64,000 nucleotides of DNA from Pseudolachnospira sp051055405 (lineage in GTDB: Bacteria > Bacillota > Clostridia > Lachnospirales > Lachnospiraceae), in NCBI RefSeq assembly GCF_051055405.1, contig NZ_CP167068.1, forward strand, positions 930,001-994,000, in the 5' to 3' direction. Position 1 is the stretch's first letter, and each line of letters begins with the position of its first letter. This document shows positions 23,169-33,169 of this stretch, piece after piece. The notes beneath the pieces were generated by a model. The model saw nothing but the letters and a program-made list of their open reading frames with translations. It searched no databases and had not been told where the DNA came from. The position numbers were made by a program, and so were the translations under genes.

Positions 23169-24074
23169 ATGCCAAATCGTTTTCCGATCCGTACAGATCT
23201 GGCTGTGGAAGCCAGAGAAAATACACTATCCGGAGCTGAGGCTGAGTCGATTTCCGGAGTTGTTTATCAACAGCAAGAAGAGGACGGCGGACAGATTCAG
23301 ATTTCCCGCGTTCTAGTGAAGAATGAGAAGGGCGCGAAAGCCCTGGGAAAGCCAAAGGGAAATTATTTGACCATTGAGGCTCAGAACATGTGGAAAAATG
23401 AAGGCGGAATTCATCGGGAGATTTCCAAGGCATTGGCCCGCCAGATTCGAGCTCTTTTAAAGGAAGCAGGGTTAAAAAAATCTTGTTCTGTCCTGGTTGT
23501 AGGGTTGGGAAATCCGGAGGTGACTTCCGATTCTTTGGGACCGCAGGTCTTGGGAAATTTAAGGATTACCAGAACCTTGTATCCCGATGGAAAGATTAGT
23601 GGAATTGTTCCGGGAGTGATGGCGCAGACCGGAATGGAGGCGGCGGAGGTCGTAAAAGGGATCGTGATGGAGACAAAGCCAGATGCATTGATTGTGATCG
23701 ACGCCTTGGCTGCCCGCAGCGTACGAAGGCTCGGCACGACAATTCAGCTGACCGACACGGGAATTCATCCAGGTTCCGGCGTCGGAAACCGTCGAAGCCG
23801 CCTGGATGCGGAGACCATGGGCATCCCAGTAATCGCAATCGGCGCGCCTACGGTAGTGGGGGCTGCCGCCATTGTGTTTGACGCGGTGGAAAGCTTGATG
23901 GAGGAAGTAGACGAAGCGGAGCGGTATCAGATGGTAAAGGACTTGGTGGAACCAAAGCTGGGGCCGATGATTGTAACGCCAAAGGATATCGACGACCGGG
24001 TACGTCGGCTTAGCTTTGTAATTTCCGAGGGGTTAAACATAGCGCTCCTTGGCGACGCATATACTGGAGCATGA
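23169..24074 (+). CDS. gpr: Germination protease GPR
   Basis: A 301-residue aspartate-type protease that degrades small acid-soluble spore proteins at germination. It is made as a zymogen and processed near the N-terminus; the RTDLAVEARE segment seen here fits that site. Further marks are VVGLGNPEVTSDSLGPQV near 118, PGVMAQTGMEA near 160, and IDALAARSVRRLGTTIQ near 195. The start at 23169 follows AGGAGG; an upstream frame to 23115 is rejected. It is coupled to spoIIP through an ATGA overlap. The gene shows that the organism forms endospores or descends from one that did. Confidence 0.95.
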   Translation: MPNRFPIRTDLAVEARENTLSGAEAESISGVVYQQQEEDGGQIQISRVLVKNEKGAKALGKPKGNYLTIEAQNMWKNEGGIHREISKALARQIRALLKEAGLKKSCSVLVVGLGNPEVTSDSLGPQVLGNLRITRTLYPDGKISGIVPGVMAQTGMEAAEVVKGIVMETKPDALIVIDALAARSVRRLGTTIQLTDTGIHPGSGVGNRRSRLDAETMGIPVIAIGAPTVVGAAAIVFDAVESLMEEVDEAERYQMVKDLVEPKLGPMIVTPKDIDDRVRRLSFVISEGLNIALLGDAYTGA

Positions 24075-25255
24075 GAATTATTATTTTGCTTTTATGGATT
24101 TTGGTATCCTTATTTCTTTCACCGGCTTCTTTTGTTGTCAATCAGGAAAAAACCCTTCCGCGGCTTTTGATGAAGGCGGCCGAATCTATGGTAGATCCAG
24201 GATTTTCTATGGATTATGAGGCGCAGATGATGGCAAAGGAAGAAAATCTGGAAATGACTGGTGGCCTCGGAGCAGACAGCATCCGAGGCCAGATTATGGA
24301 AAAAGGCGAGATGTCCGGAAATGGAAAGGAGTCCGGCGAGACGACGGAGAGCATAGAACATATATCGGAAAGCAGTGGAGAAGTACCGCCGGAAACCTCC
24401 GAAGAGAGCAGCAGTTCTTCCGGTGAAGCCATGGATTTGCCGTCGGAAGCGGTTTCGGCTCAGGCTTTGGCGGAGCATTTTTATTCAAAGGAACAGTTAA
24501 ATGACGTACAGTATTTGCTGGATCATGTATTTTGCCTTGATCCCACTTGCGCGGTAGGAGGGGATATTTTAAATGGAGAGGTTTTTCTGAATAAGGATTT
24601 GAAATTAACGGGTACCGGAGAACCCCAGGTGTTGATTTACCACACCCATTCTCAAGAGGAATATGCGGATTCCGTCCCTGGTGATCCTTCTATGACAGTA
24701 CAGGGGGTCGGCGATGAGCTGGCGCGGATCTTGACGGAAAAGTACGGGTTGTCTGTCCTTCACAATACAACCCACTTCGATATGATGGAGGGAAAGATGG
24801 AGCGGAGCCGGGCGTACTCCTATGCCAAACAGGAGATTAGTCAGATTCTGGACGAAAATCCTTCCATCCAGGTGGTGATCGACCTGCACCGGGACGGCGT
24901 GCCGGATGATCTGCATCTGGCGACGGAGGTAAACGGGAAGCCCACCGCCAAGATTATGTTTTTTAACGGCGTTTCCCAAGATTTAGACGGACCGATTGAA
25001 CGTTTGGCAAACCCGTATCGGGAAGACAATTTAGCTTTTAGTTTTCAGATGTACTTACAGGCCAAAGCAGCCTATCCTGGATTTTGCCGGGATATTTACT
25101 TAAAGGGATATCGCTATAACCTCCATTTCAGACCCCGTTCCGTCCTGTTGGAGGTAGGGGCCCAGAACAATACCTATGAAGAAGCCGTCAATGCGATGGA
25201 GCCTTTTGCCGATATTTTGACAAAGGTGATTCTTCCTGCGAAAGAACAAGAGTGA
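24071..25255 (+). CDS. spoIIP: Stage II sporulation protein P (peptidoglycan hydrolase)
   Basis: A 394-residue membrane-anchored cell-wall enzyme of the engulfment complex with SpoIID and SpoIIM. An N-terminal hydrophobic segment (residues 2-23) is followed by a Ser/Glu-rich linker (about 70-130). The amidase/endopeptidase domain spans about 180-390, with LIYHTHSQEEY near 197, VVIDLHRDG near 273, and LLEVGAQNNTYEEAV near 360. The His and Glu in these motifs are the expected zinc ligands. Expected to be under SigE in the mother cell. It forms a two-gene unit with gpr. Confidence 0.93.
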   Translation: MRIIILLLWILVSLFLSPASFVVNQEKTLPRLLMKAAESMVDPGFSMDYEAQMMAKEENLEMTGGLGADSIRGQIMEKGEMSGNGKESGETTESIEHISESSGEVPPETSEESSSSSGEAMDLPSEAVSAQALAEHFYSKEQLNDVQYLLDHVFCLDPTCAVGGDILNGEVFLNKDLKLTGTGEPQVLIYHTHSQEEYADSVPGDPSMTVQGVGDELARILTEKYGLSVLHNTTHFDMMEGKMERSRAYSYAKQEISQILDENPSIQVVIDLHRDGVPDDLHLATEVNGKPTAKIMFFNGVSQDLDGPIERLANPYREDNLAFSFQMYLQAKAAYPGFCRDIYLKGYRYNLHFRPRSVLLEVGAQNNTYEEAVNAMEPFADILTKVILPAKEQE

Positions 25256-25305
25256 ATTCCCCTGTACAGGAATAAGTAAATTCCACATGTGGAGTGAATT
25301 CAGGG
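25252..25305 (+). repeat. Paired palindromes between spoIIP and lepA
   Basis: Two perfect 10-bp palindromes, CCTGTACAGG (25261-25270) and CCACATGTGG (25283-25292), are flanked by direct GTGAATTC copies at 25252 and 25294. CCCCTG and CAGGGG can also pair across the block. It may be an operator pair or a weak terminator. Confidence 0.5.
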
Positions 25306-25316
25306 GGCGCAGGGTC

Positions 25317-25345
25317 TTGTAGGAACAAGAGTTTTGTGCTACACT
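25317..25345 (+). promoter_or_regulatory. Probable lepA promoter
   Basis: TTGTAG, 17 bases, TACACT, 57 bases before the ATG at 25403. Confidence 0.5.
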
Positions 25346-25402
25346 ATATACGGAAAAATGGGGTTTTATTGGATTTCTTCCAGTCCCCACAGGAGGATAT
25401 AC

Positions 25403-27214
25403 ATGGCAGCAGATCAGAGCAAGATACGGAATTTTTGCATCATTGCCCACATTGACCACGGAAAATCTACGTTGGCGGATCGGATTATCGAGGACACCGG
25501 CACGCTGACAGAGCGTGAGATGCAGTCGCAGGTGCTTGACAATATGGAATTGGAGCGGGAACGCGGGATCACGATCAAGTCCCAGGCAGTCCGCGTGATT
25601 TATAAGGCAAAAGACGGAGAAGAGTATATCTTTAATTTGATTGACACACCGGGACACGTGGATTTTAATTATGAAGTTTCCCGGAGTCTTGCGGCCTGCG
25701 ACGGAGCGATTCTTGTTGTGGACGCGGCTCAGGGCGTAGAAGCTCAGACGCTGGCCAATGTTTATCTGGCGTTGGATCATGATCTGGATGTGTTTCCTGT
25801 GATCAATAAAATTGATCTTCCAAGTGCGGAGCCGGAGCGTGTGATCGAGGAAATCGAGGATGTGATCGGCATCGAGGCCCAGGATGCGCCTCTCATTTCC
25901 GCTAAAAATGGTATCAACATCGACCAGGTGCTGGAGGCTGTGGTGACGAAGATTCCGGCCCCGTCCGGAGACCCGGACGCGCCGCTGCAGGCTCTGATTT
26001 TTGATTCCCTTTATGACTCCTACCGCGGTGTCATCGTCTTTTTCCGTGTAAAGGAAGGGACGGTGCGCAAAGGGATGAACATTCGAATGATGGCGACCGG
26101 AGCCGAGTTTGGCGTCGTGGAAGTGGGGTATTTTGGCGCGGGCCAATTTATTCCTTGCGAGGAACTCTCCGCGGGCATGGTGGGATACTTGACGGCCAGC
26201 ATTAAGAATGTGAAAGATACCAGAGTCGGCGATACCATCACGGAAGCGGACAGGCCCTGCGCCGAGGCGCTTCCGGGGTATAAAAAAGTACAGCCCATGG
26301 TATACTGCGGCCTGTATCCGGCGGATAACGCGAAATATCCGGAACTTCGGGATGCTTTGGAAAAATTGCAGATTAACGATGCGTCTCTTCAGTATGAACC
26401 AGAGACTTCGGTAGCCCTTGGATTTGGCTTTCGCTGTGGCTTTTTAGGGCTTTTGCATTTGGAGATTATTGAAGAACGGTTGGAGCGGGAATATAACCTG
26501 GATTTGGTGACGACGGCGCCCAGCGTGATCTATAAAGTACACAAAACCGATGGAAGCCAGATGGATTTGACCAATCCGACCAATATGCCGGACCCGTCGG
26601 AGATCGAATATATGGAGGAACCCATTGTCTCGGCGGAAATCATGGTAACGACGGAGTTTATCGGCGCGATTATGGGCCTGTGCCAGGAGCGCCGCGGCGT
26701 GTATCTTGGCACAGAGTATATCGAGTCGACGAGGGCGCTGCTTCGCTATGAACTTCCTTTAAATGAGATTATCTACGACTTTTTTGACGCGTTGAAGTCC
26801 CGTTCCCGCGGGTATGCGTCTTTTGACTATGAGATGAAAGGCTATGAAAGGTCGGATTTGGTGAAGCTGGATATCTTGATCAATCGAGAAGCAGTGGACG
26901 CCTTATCCTTTATTCTCCATGCCAGCACTGCCTACGAGCGGGGGCGGAAGATGTGTGAGAAATTGAAAGAGGAAATTCCGCGCCATCTGTTTGAAATTCC
27001 CATTCAGGCGGCGATCGGCAGCAAAATCATTGCGAGGGAAACCGTGAAGGCCGTCCGCAAGGATGTTTTGGCCAAGTGCTATGGCGGCGATATCTCCCGT
27101 AAGAGAAAGCTTCTGGAAAAGCAAAAGGAAGGAAAGAAACGGATGCGCCAGATCGGAAGCGTCGAGGTGCCTCAGAAAGCGTTTATGAGCGTGCTGAAGC
27201 TGGATGAAGAGTAA
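25403..27214 (+). CDS. lepA: Elongation factor 4 (LepA), back-translocating GTPase
   Basis: A 603-residue translational GTPase acting on stalled or mistranslocated ribosomes. G-motifs: AHIDHGKST, RERGITIKSQ, DTPGHVDF, NKIDLP and SAKNG. The LepA-specific C-terminal domain is present, with LKSRSRGYASFDYEM, FEIPIQAAIGSKIIARETVKA and DISRKRKLLEKQKEGKKRM. The start at 25403 follows AGGAGG; a longer frame to 25334 overlaps the promoter. hemW follows after 11 bases, a very common pairing in Firmicutes. Confidence 0.97.
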   Translation: MAADQSKIRNFCIIAHIDHGKSTLADRIIEDTGTLTEREMQSQVLDNMELERERGITIKSQAVRVIYKAKDGEEYIFNLIDTPGHVDFNYEVSRSLAACDGAILVVDAAQGVEAQTLANVYLALDHDLDVFPVINKIDLPSAEPERVIEEIEDVIGIEAQDAPLISAKNGINIDQVLEAVVTKIPAPSGDPDAPLQALIFDSLYDSYRGVIVFFRVKEGTVRKGMNIRMMATGAEFGVVEVGYFGAGQFIPCEELSAGMVGYLTASIKNVKDTRVGDTITEADRPCAEALPGYKKVQPMVYCGLYPADNAKYPELRDALEKLQINDASLQYEPETSVALGFGFRCGFLGLLHLEIIEERLEREYNLDLVTTAPSVIYKVHKTDGSQMDLTNPTNMPDPSEIEYMEEPIVSAEIMVTTEFIGAIMGLCQERRGVYLGTEYIESTRALLRYELPLNEIIYDFFDALKSRSRGYASFDYEMKGYERSDLVKLDILINREAVDALSFILHASTAYERGRKMCEKLKEEIPRHLFEIPIQAAIGSKIIARETVKAVRKDVLAKCYGGDISRKRKLLEKQKEGKKRMRQIGSVEVPQKAFMSVLKLDEE

Positions 27215-27225
27215 GAGGTGAGCGT

Positions 27226-28377
27226 ATGACGAAAACGGATTTAGGGATATATGTACATATCCCTTTCTGTGCACGAAAATGTGATTATTGTGACTTTGTC
27301 TCTATGGTGGGATCACCGGACGAGCAAGCTTACTATATCCGGGTTTTGAAAAAAGAAATACGGGGATTCGAGGCTCTGGGAAATTTATATTTGGTTCGGA
27401 CGGTATTTATCGGCGGCGGGACCCCCTCTATTCTGGACGTGTCCCAGCTTGAGCGGATTATGGAGCAGTTGAGGGAGCAGTATGAGTTTGCGGAAGATGT
27501 GGAGATTACCATTGAGTGCAATCCGGGGACGTTAAATGAGGAGAAGCTTCTGCGTTACCGCGCGATGGGAATCAACCGCCTGAGTCTTGGCCTTCAGTCC
27601 ACCCACAATGAAGAGTTGAAGGTGCTGGGGCGCATTCATTCCTATGAAGACTTTTTGGAGAGTTACCGCCTGGCGAGAAAGGCGGGCTTTACCAATATCA
27701 ATATCGATTTGATGACGGCCCTGCCCGGCCAGAGTGTGGAGGCCTGGGAAGATGTGCTGCGCACGGTGGTAGCTCTTGCGCCGGAGCATATTTCCGCCTA
27801 CAGCCTCAGCATTGAGGAAGGCACGCCGTTTTTTGAGAGATACGGGAATACGAAGGGGCGTCTGCAGCTTCCTAAGGAATCGGAAGACCGGCAGATGTAT
27901 CATTTGACAAAGGAAATTTTGGAAGAGGCGGGATATCGCCGCTATGAGATTTCCAATTATGCGAAAAAAGGAAAGGAGTGCCGGCATAATATCACCTATT
28001 GGAACGGAGGCGAATATGTCGGTTTTGGTCTGGGCGCCGCATCCTATCTGGGAGGAAAGCGGTTTAGCAATCCGAAGGACAAGCAGGAGTACTGGGAATT
28101 TGCCAGGAACGCTTACCATCGTTATAAGGAACTTCCGCCTCAGGGCCAGAAAGAAACCATGGAGGAGTTCATGTTTTTGGGGCTTCGGATGATGGATGGA
28201 ATTTCTATGAGAGAATTTGAAGAAAAGTTTCATGTACCCTTTGCGGAGGTTTACGGGACGCCGGTCCGCCGTATGATTACCCAGGGATTTTTGGAAGAGA
28301 CGGGAAACCGGCTAAAATTTACGGATAAGGGAATTGACGTGAGCAACCAGCTTCTGGTAGAGTTTTTGCTGGGCTAG
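27226..28377 (+). CDS. hemW: HemW, heme chaperone-like radical SAM protein
   Basis: A 383-residue radical SAM protein related to coproporphyrinogen III dehydrogenase HemN but of the HemW branch. The 4Fe-4S cysteines are Cys15, Cys19 and Cys22 in FCARKCDYC. IGGGTPS, NPGTLNEEKL, INRLSLGLQS and NIDLMTALPGQ follow. HemW carries heme to membrane targets and does not normally make porphyrin; the short N-terminus and the CDYCDF context fit HemW. No heme synthesis genes are in the window. ATG after AGAGGTGA. Confidence 0.93.
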   Translation: MTKTDLGIYVHIPFCARKCDYCDFVSMVGSPDEQAYYIRVLKKEIRGFEALGNLYLVRTVFIGGGTPSILDVSQLERIMEQLREQYEFAEDVEITIECNPGTLNEEKLLRYRAMGINRLSLGLQSTHNEELKVLGRIHSYEDFLESYRLARKAGFTNINIDLMTALPGQSVEAWEDVLRTVVALAPEHISAYSLSIEEGTPFFERYGNTKGRLQLPKESEDRQMYHLTKEILEEAGYRRYEISNYAKKGKECRHNITYWNGGEYVGFGLGAASYLGGKRFSNPKDKQEYWEFARNAYHRYKELPPQGQKETMEEFMFLGLRMMDGISMREFEEKFHVPFAEVYGTPVRRMITQGFLEETGNRLKFTDKGIDVSNQLLVEFLLG

Positions 28378-28400
28378 GCTGCAATAAGAATGGAGTTTAT

Positions 28401-29237
28401 ATGGAAGAGAAGGAAAATTGGCAAAGAGGACTGGAGGCGGTTCGGGAAAAGGCGGCGGCCAATGGAAATCGGATTGCCGTCGGGGAGATATTGGCCTGCT
28501 TTCCGGGTATTGCGCTTTCGGAGGAACAGATCCGTCTGATTTACCGCTATTTGGAAGATACGCACATCGAAATCGAGGACTATGAACCTCATGATACGCG
28601 GAGTGTGGCAGTGGGATCTGGCCGGCTTTCTGGAGAAGAAAAAGCTTATTTCCAAATGTATCTGAAGGATTTGGAAGGGGTGGCTCCTTGTACAAAAGCG
28701 GAGGAGGAAATCCTGGTAAATCATCTGCTCGGCGGGGATGAGGGAGCGCAGAACCGACTGATTGAGGGGAATTTACATCGCGTATTGGAGTTGGCGAGAA
28801 ACCGGGCCGGCTGCGGCGTGCTGATCGGAGATCTGGTTCAGGAAGGAAATATGGCGCTGGTAACGGCGGTTGAGGAATATCGCAGCGCCGGCGTCCGGCT
28901 GGTGGGAGAACCGCTGGAGGATTTCCTGGAAAAGAAAATCGACGGGGCCATGGAAGCGCTCATCCGCGAGCAGAGCGGTTTTGACCGGGCGGCAAAGCGG
29001 ATGGCGGCGGATGCGAACCGGCTGCTGGAACTGACAAAAGAGTTGGAAGAGGAATTGGGCCGGGAAGCCACTTTGGAGGAACTGGCAAAGCGGATGCATT
29101 TGCCGGGAGAATATGTGGAAGAGGTGGTCCGCGTTTCCTATCATGCCATGAAAAATGGGGACGGCAGCGAAAATCAGCGTGAGAAAGCAGATCGCTTGAC
29201 GTCCGGATGGGATTTGACGGAAGAGGAAAATTCGTAA
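28401..29237 (+). CDS. Sigma-70-like protein lacking region 4
   Basis: A 278-residue protein with the layout of the front of a primary sigma factor. Residues about 25-65 resemble region 1.1 (IRLIYRYLEDTHIEIED). About 80-160 resemble regions 1.2-2.2, with EILVNHLLGGDEGAQNRLIEGNLHRVLELAR and LVQEGNMALVTAVEEY. About 200-245 resemble region 3 (REATLEELAKRMHLPGEYVEEVVR). The aromatic promoter-melting segment of region 2.3-2.4 (typically FSTYATWWIRQ) is replaced by LEDFLEKKIDGAMEALIR, and region 4 is absent. It may bind RNA polymerase without reading promoters, for example as a regulator. It follows hemW after 23 bases with a GGAG site. Confidence 0.75.
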   Translation: MEEKENWQRGLEAVREKAAANGNRIAVGEILACFPGIALSEEQIRLIYRYLEDTHIEIEDYEPHDTRSVAVGSGRLSGEEKAYFQMYLKDLEGVAPCTKAEEEILVNHLLGGDEGAQNRLIEGNLHRVLELARNRAGCGVLIGDLVQEGNMALVTAVEEYRSAGVRLVGEPLEDFLEKKIDGAMEALIREQSGFDRAAKRMAADANRLLELTKELEEELGREATLEELAKRMHLPGEYVEEVVRVSYHAMKNGDGSENQREKADRLTSGWDLTEEENS

Positions 29238-29334
29238 GGCCTGGAAGCGGTTTACGGCAATAAGGATGGAAAAAATATTACTTTTAGAAAAAGTTTGAAA
29301 TATTGAGAGAGAAAAGGAATCTGAGGAGGACACC

Positions 29335-32300
29335 ATGAGCGTTAGACGTATTTACGTAGAGAAAAAGCCGGATTATGCTGTTTTTGCAAAGGGCCTAAGA
29401 GAAGAAATTGAAAATTTTCTTGGAATCCATACCATCACCAACGTGCGGGTCTTGATCCGTTACGATCTGGAACATATCAGCGACGCCACATATGAGGCGG
29501 CCAAGGGACTGATTTTTTCCGAGCCGCCGGTGGACATGCTCTATGAAGGCACGTTCCCACGCGCCGAGGGGGCCCGTGTATTTTCTGTGGAGTATCTGCC
29601 GGGGCAGTTTGACCAGCGGGCGGATTCGGCGGAGCAGTGCGTCAAGCTGCTGAATGAAAAAGAGGAACCGATTATCCGGTCGGCCACCACTTATGTGGTG
29701 GAGGGCAGCCTGACGGAAGAACAGTTTCAGGCGATCCAGTCTCTGTGCGTCAACCCGGTAGATTCCCGGCTGTCCGACGGCGACGTGCCGGAAACCTTGG
29801 TAGAACAATTTGAGGAGCCGGCGGATGTAAAAATATTTGACGGCTATTGCAAAATGGAAGAAGCCCCGTTAAGGGAGCTTTATGATTCGCTCAGTTTGGC
29901 CATGACCTTTGAGGATTTCCAGTTCATTCAGAAGTATTTTGCGGAGGAAGAAAAGCGTGATCCCTCTATGACAGAAATCCGTGTGCTGGATACGTATTGG
30001 TCGGATCACTGCCGCCATACCACCTTCCAGACGGAGCTGACCGATATTTCCTTTGAGGAAGGGGATTGCAAGGAGGAACTGGAGGCGACTTACCAGAAAT
30101 ATTTAGGCGACCGAGCGGAAGTTTTTGCTGGGAGAAAGGACAAATATGTCTGCCTGATGGATCTGGCGTTGATGGCGATGCGGAAGCTGAAAAAGGAAGG
30201 CAAGCTGAACGATCAGGAGGAATCCGACGAGATCAACGCTTGCAGCATCGTAGTTCCGGTGACCATCGACGGCGTGGAAGAAGAATGGCTGATCAGCTTT
30301 AAAAATGAGACCCATAACCATCCGACGGAGATCGAGCCTTTCGGCGGCGCGGCTACTTGTCTCGGCGGTGCGATCCGGGATCCCTTGTCGGGGCGTTCTT
30401 ATGTCTACCAGGCGATGCGGGTAACAGGCGCGGCGGATCCGACGGTACCGGTGTCGGAGACCTTGAAAGGAAAACTGCCCCAGAGAAAGATCGTCACCGA
30501 CGCTGCCCATGGCTACAGCTCCTATGGAAACCAGATCGGATTGGCGACCGGTTATGTGAAAGAATTGTATCATCCCAATTATGTGGCAAAGCGCATGGAG
30601 ATCGGAGCGGTCATGGGCGCGGCTCCCAGAAAAAATGTCATCCGCGCCACATCGGATCCGGGAGATTTGATTTTGCTTGTGGGCGGACGTACCGGCCGGG
30701 ATGGCTGCGGCGGAGCCACGGGCTCCTCCAAGTCCCATACGGAAGCTTCCATCACCACCTGCGGAGCGGAAGTGCAGAAGGGAAATGCGCCGACCGAGCG
30801 GAAAATCCAGCGGTTGTTCCGGCGTCCGGAAGTCAGCCGTCTGATCAAAAAGTGCAATGATTTTGGCGCCGGCGGCGTTTCTGTGGCCATCGGCGAACTG
30901 GCGGACGGCCTTCGGATTGACCTGAACATGGTGCCGAAGAAATACGCAGGACTGGACGGAACGGAAATTGCGATTTCCGAGTCCCAGGAGCGGATGGCAA
31001 TCGTGATCGATCCAGGCAGTCTGGTGGAGATCATGAATTATATCAAAGAGGAAAATCTGGAAGCAGTCGTCGTGGCGGAGGTCATGGAGGAGAAGCGTCT
31101 GATCATGTACTGGCGGGATAAAGTGATCGTCAATATCAGCCGTGCTTTCTTGGATACCAACGGAGCCCATCAGGAAGCAAAGGTTCAGGTGGCGGTTCCG
31201 TCTGTAGCGGGAAATCCTTTCGACGACTCCACAGTGGAAGGAAAACCAGCCAAAGAAGCGTGGTTAGATACCTTAAAAGATCTGAATGTGTGCTCCCAGA
31301 AGGGTCTGGTGGAGATGTTTGATTCCACCATTGGAGCAGGCAGCGTCCTGATGCCCTTCGGAGGCGTTTACCAGCTGACCGAAACCCAGTCCATGGTGGC
31401 GAAGCTGCCGGTTCTTTCCGGAGAGACCGACACGGTGACCATGATGAGTTATGGTTTTGATCCGTATGTATCTTCCTGGAGCCCTTACCACGGCGCGATC
31501 TATGCGGTGGTTTCCTCCGTGGCAAAGATCGTGGCTGCCGGCGGCGATTTCCGGAAGATCCGTTTTACCTTCCAGGAATACTTTGGAAAGTTAGGAAAGG
31601 AGCCGAAGCGCTGGGGCGCTCCCTTTGCCGCTCTTTTGGGCGCTTATGATGCCCAGATGGGCTTTGGCCTTCCGTCCATCGGCGGAAAGGATAGTATGTC
31701 CGGAAGCTTTAATGAGATCGACGTGCCGCCGGCCCTCGTTTCTTTTGCGGTGGATACCGGTTCTTACCGTCATGTGATCAGTCCGGAGCTGAAACAGGCG
31801 GGGAATCAATTGGTGCTGTTCCGGATTCGGAAAAATGAGAAGAAACTGCCGGATTACAGCCAGATGATGGATTTGTACGGAAAGATTTATCAGGATATTG
31901 AGGATGGAAATATTATTTCCGCCTATGAAATCGAGCGTCACGGCCTGGCGGAAGCTTTGGCCAAGATGGCTTTCGGAAACAAACTTGGAATTTCTGTTTC
32001 CAGCGAAGTCGATGCGAAGGAATTCTTTGGCGCTGGTTTCGGAAATCTAGTGGCGGAAGTGCCGGCAAGCCGGGTGGCTGCTCTTCATGCGGAAGGCCAG
32101 GTGATCGGCGAGGTGACGGACGAGGGTACTCTGGTTTATGGCGATGCCAAGCTGACCATGGAAGAGGCTCTCGCAGCATGGACAGGACGGTTGGATCCCG
32201 TATATCCGGCCAAGGCGGCTTCTACTTTAGAGAGCGCCGAGCAGCCGTTCTATGACAAGGGCGCCGTCGCCATCTGCACCCATAAGCTGGCCCAGCCGAC

Positions 32301-33093
32301 GGTCTTTATCCCGGCATTCCCGGGAACCAACTGTGAGATCGACAGCAAGAAAGCCATGGAGGCTGCAGGCGCCAAAGTGATCGTTCAGGTAATGCGGAAC
32401 TTGACCGAGGAGGATATCCGCAGCTCCGTGGAAGATTTTGCCAAGGGAATTCGTCAGTCACAGATTATCATGTTCCCCGGCGGCTTCTCGGCGGGCGATG
32501 AGCCGGACGGCTCGGCGAAGTTCTTTGCAACGGCCTTCCGGAATGCAAAGATCAAAGAAGAGGTGGAAAAACTGTTGAACGAGCGGGACGGCCTGGCCCT
32601 TGGCATCTGCAACGGATTCCAGGCGCTGATCAAGCTGGGCCTGGTTCCTCATGGGAAGATTGTACCCCAGGAGGCGGATGCGCCTACGTTGACCTTTAAC
32701 ACCATTGGCCGCCATATTTCTCGGATGAATTATGTAAAAGTAGTCAGCAATAAGTCCCCGTGGCTGCAGCTGGCGGAGCTCGGCGGCGTTTACTGCAACC
32801 CGGCGTCCCACGGCGAGGGCCGCTTTGTGGCGAGTGCGGAGTGGATGAAGAAACTGTTTGCAAATGGACAGGTGGCGACCCAGTACTGCAGCCCGTCTGG
32901 GGACGTGACCATGGATGCAGAGTGGAATTCCAACGGCTCTTACCTTGCGGTGGAGGGCATTACCAGTCCGGATGGAAGAGTGCTTGGAAAGATGCTTCAC
33001 TGTGAAAGAAGCGTTGGAAAGGCCCTGGCGGTAAATATTTACGGCGACCAGGATATGAAACTTTTTGAGGCGGGCGTGAAGTATTTCCGATAA
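29335..33093 (+). CDS. purL: Phosphoribosylformylglycinamidine synthase, single-chain
   Basis: A 1252-residue purine synthesis enzyme making FGAM from FGAR, ATP and glutamine. It contains the PurS-like start, two synthetase halves (DTYWSDHCRHTTF near 222; FKNETHNHPTEIEPFGGAATCLGG near 325; SIGGKDSMSG near 785) and a C-terminal glutaminase with PGTNCEIDSKKAM, FPGGFSAGDE, the Cys in LGICNGFQAL and HGEGRF. Bacillus uses three separate proteins (PurS, PurQ, PurL); this fused form is common in Clostridia and Gram-negatives. No other pur gene and no purine riboswitch is seen nearby. Confidence 0.97.
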   Translation: MSVRRIYVEKKPDYAVFAKGLREEIENFLGIHTITNVRVLIRYDLEHISDATYEAAKGLIFSEPPVDMLYEGTFPRAEGARVFSVEYLPGQFDQRADSAEQCVKLLNEKEEPIIRSATTYVVEGSLTEEQFQAIQSLCVNPVDSRLSDGDVPETLVEQFEEPADVKIFDGYCKMEEAPLRELYDSLSLAMTFEDFQFIQKYFAEEEKRDPSMTEIRVLDTYWSDHCRHTTFQTELTDISFEEGDCKEELEATYQKYLGDRAEVFAGRKDKYVCLMDLALMAMRKLKKEGKLNDQEESDEINACSIVVPVTIDGVEEEWLISFKNETHNHPTEIEPFGGAATCLGGAIRDPLSGRSYVYQAMRVTGAADPTVPVSETLKGKLPQRKIVTDAAHGYSSYGNQIGLATGYVKELYHPNYVAKRMEIGAVMGAAPRKNVIRATSDPGDLILLVGGRTGRDGCGGATGSSKSHTEASITTCGAEVQKGNAPTERKIQRLFRRPEVSRLIKKCNDFGAGGVSVAIGELADGLRIDLNMVPKKYAGLDGTEIAISESQERMAIVIDPGSLVEIMNYIKEENLEAVVVAEVMEEKRLIMYWRDKVIVNISRAFLDTNGAHQEAKVQVAVPSVAGNPFDDSTVEGKPAKEAWLDTLKDLNVCSQKGLVEMFDSTIGAGSVLMPFGGVYQLTETQSMVAKLPVLSGETDTVTMMSYGFDPYVSSWSPYHGAIYAVVSSVAKIVAAGGDFRKIRFTFQEYFGKLGKEPKRWGAPFAALLGAYDAQMGFGLPSIGGKDSMSGSFNEIDVPPALVSFAVDTGSYRHVISPELKQAGNQLVLFRIRKNEKKLPDYSQMMDLYGKIYQDIEDGNIISAYEIERHGLAEALAKMAFGNKLGISVSSEVDAKEFFGAGFGNLVAEVPASRVAALHAEGQVIGEVTDEGTLVYGDAKLTMEEALAAWTGRLDPVYPAKAASTLESAEQPFYDKGAVAICTHKLAQPTVFIPAFPGTNCEIDSKKAMEAAGAKVIVQVMRNLTEEDIRSSVEDFAKGIRQSQIIMFPGGFSAGDEPDGSAKFFATAFRNAKIKEEVEKLLNERDGLALGICNGFQALIKLGLVPHGKIVPQEADAPTLTFNTIGRHISRMNYVKVVSNKSPWLQLAELGGVYCNPASHGEGRFVASAEWMKKLFANGQVATQYCSPSGDVTMDAEWNSNGSYLAVEGITSPDGRVLGKMLHCERSVGKALAVNIYGDQDMKLFEAGVKYFR

Positions 33094-33169
33094 AAGGCCG
33101 GCTGTAAAGAATTTCCGTTAAAAACCGGGTGTGCAAAAGTCATGAGGCTTTTGCGCGGAAAGGGAGAAA

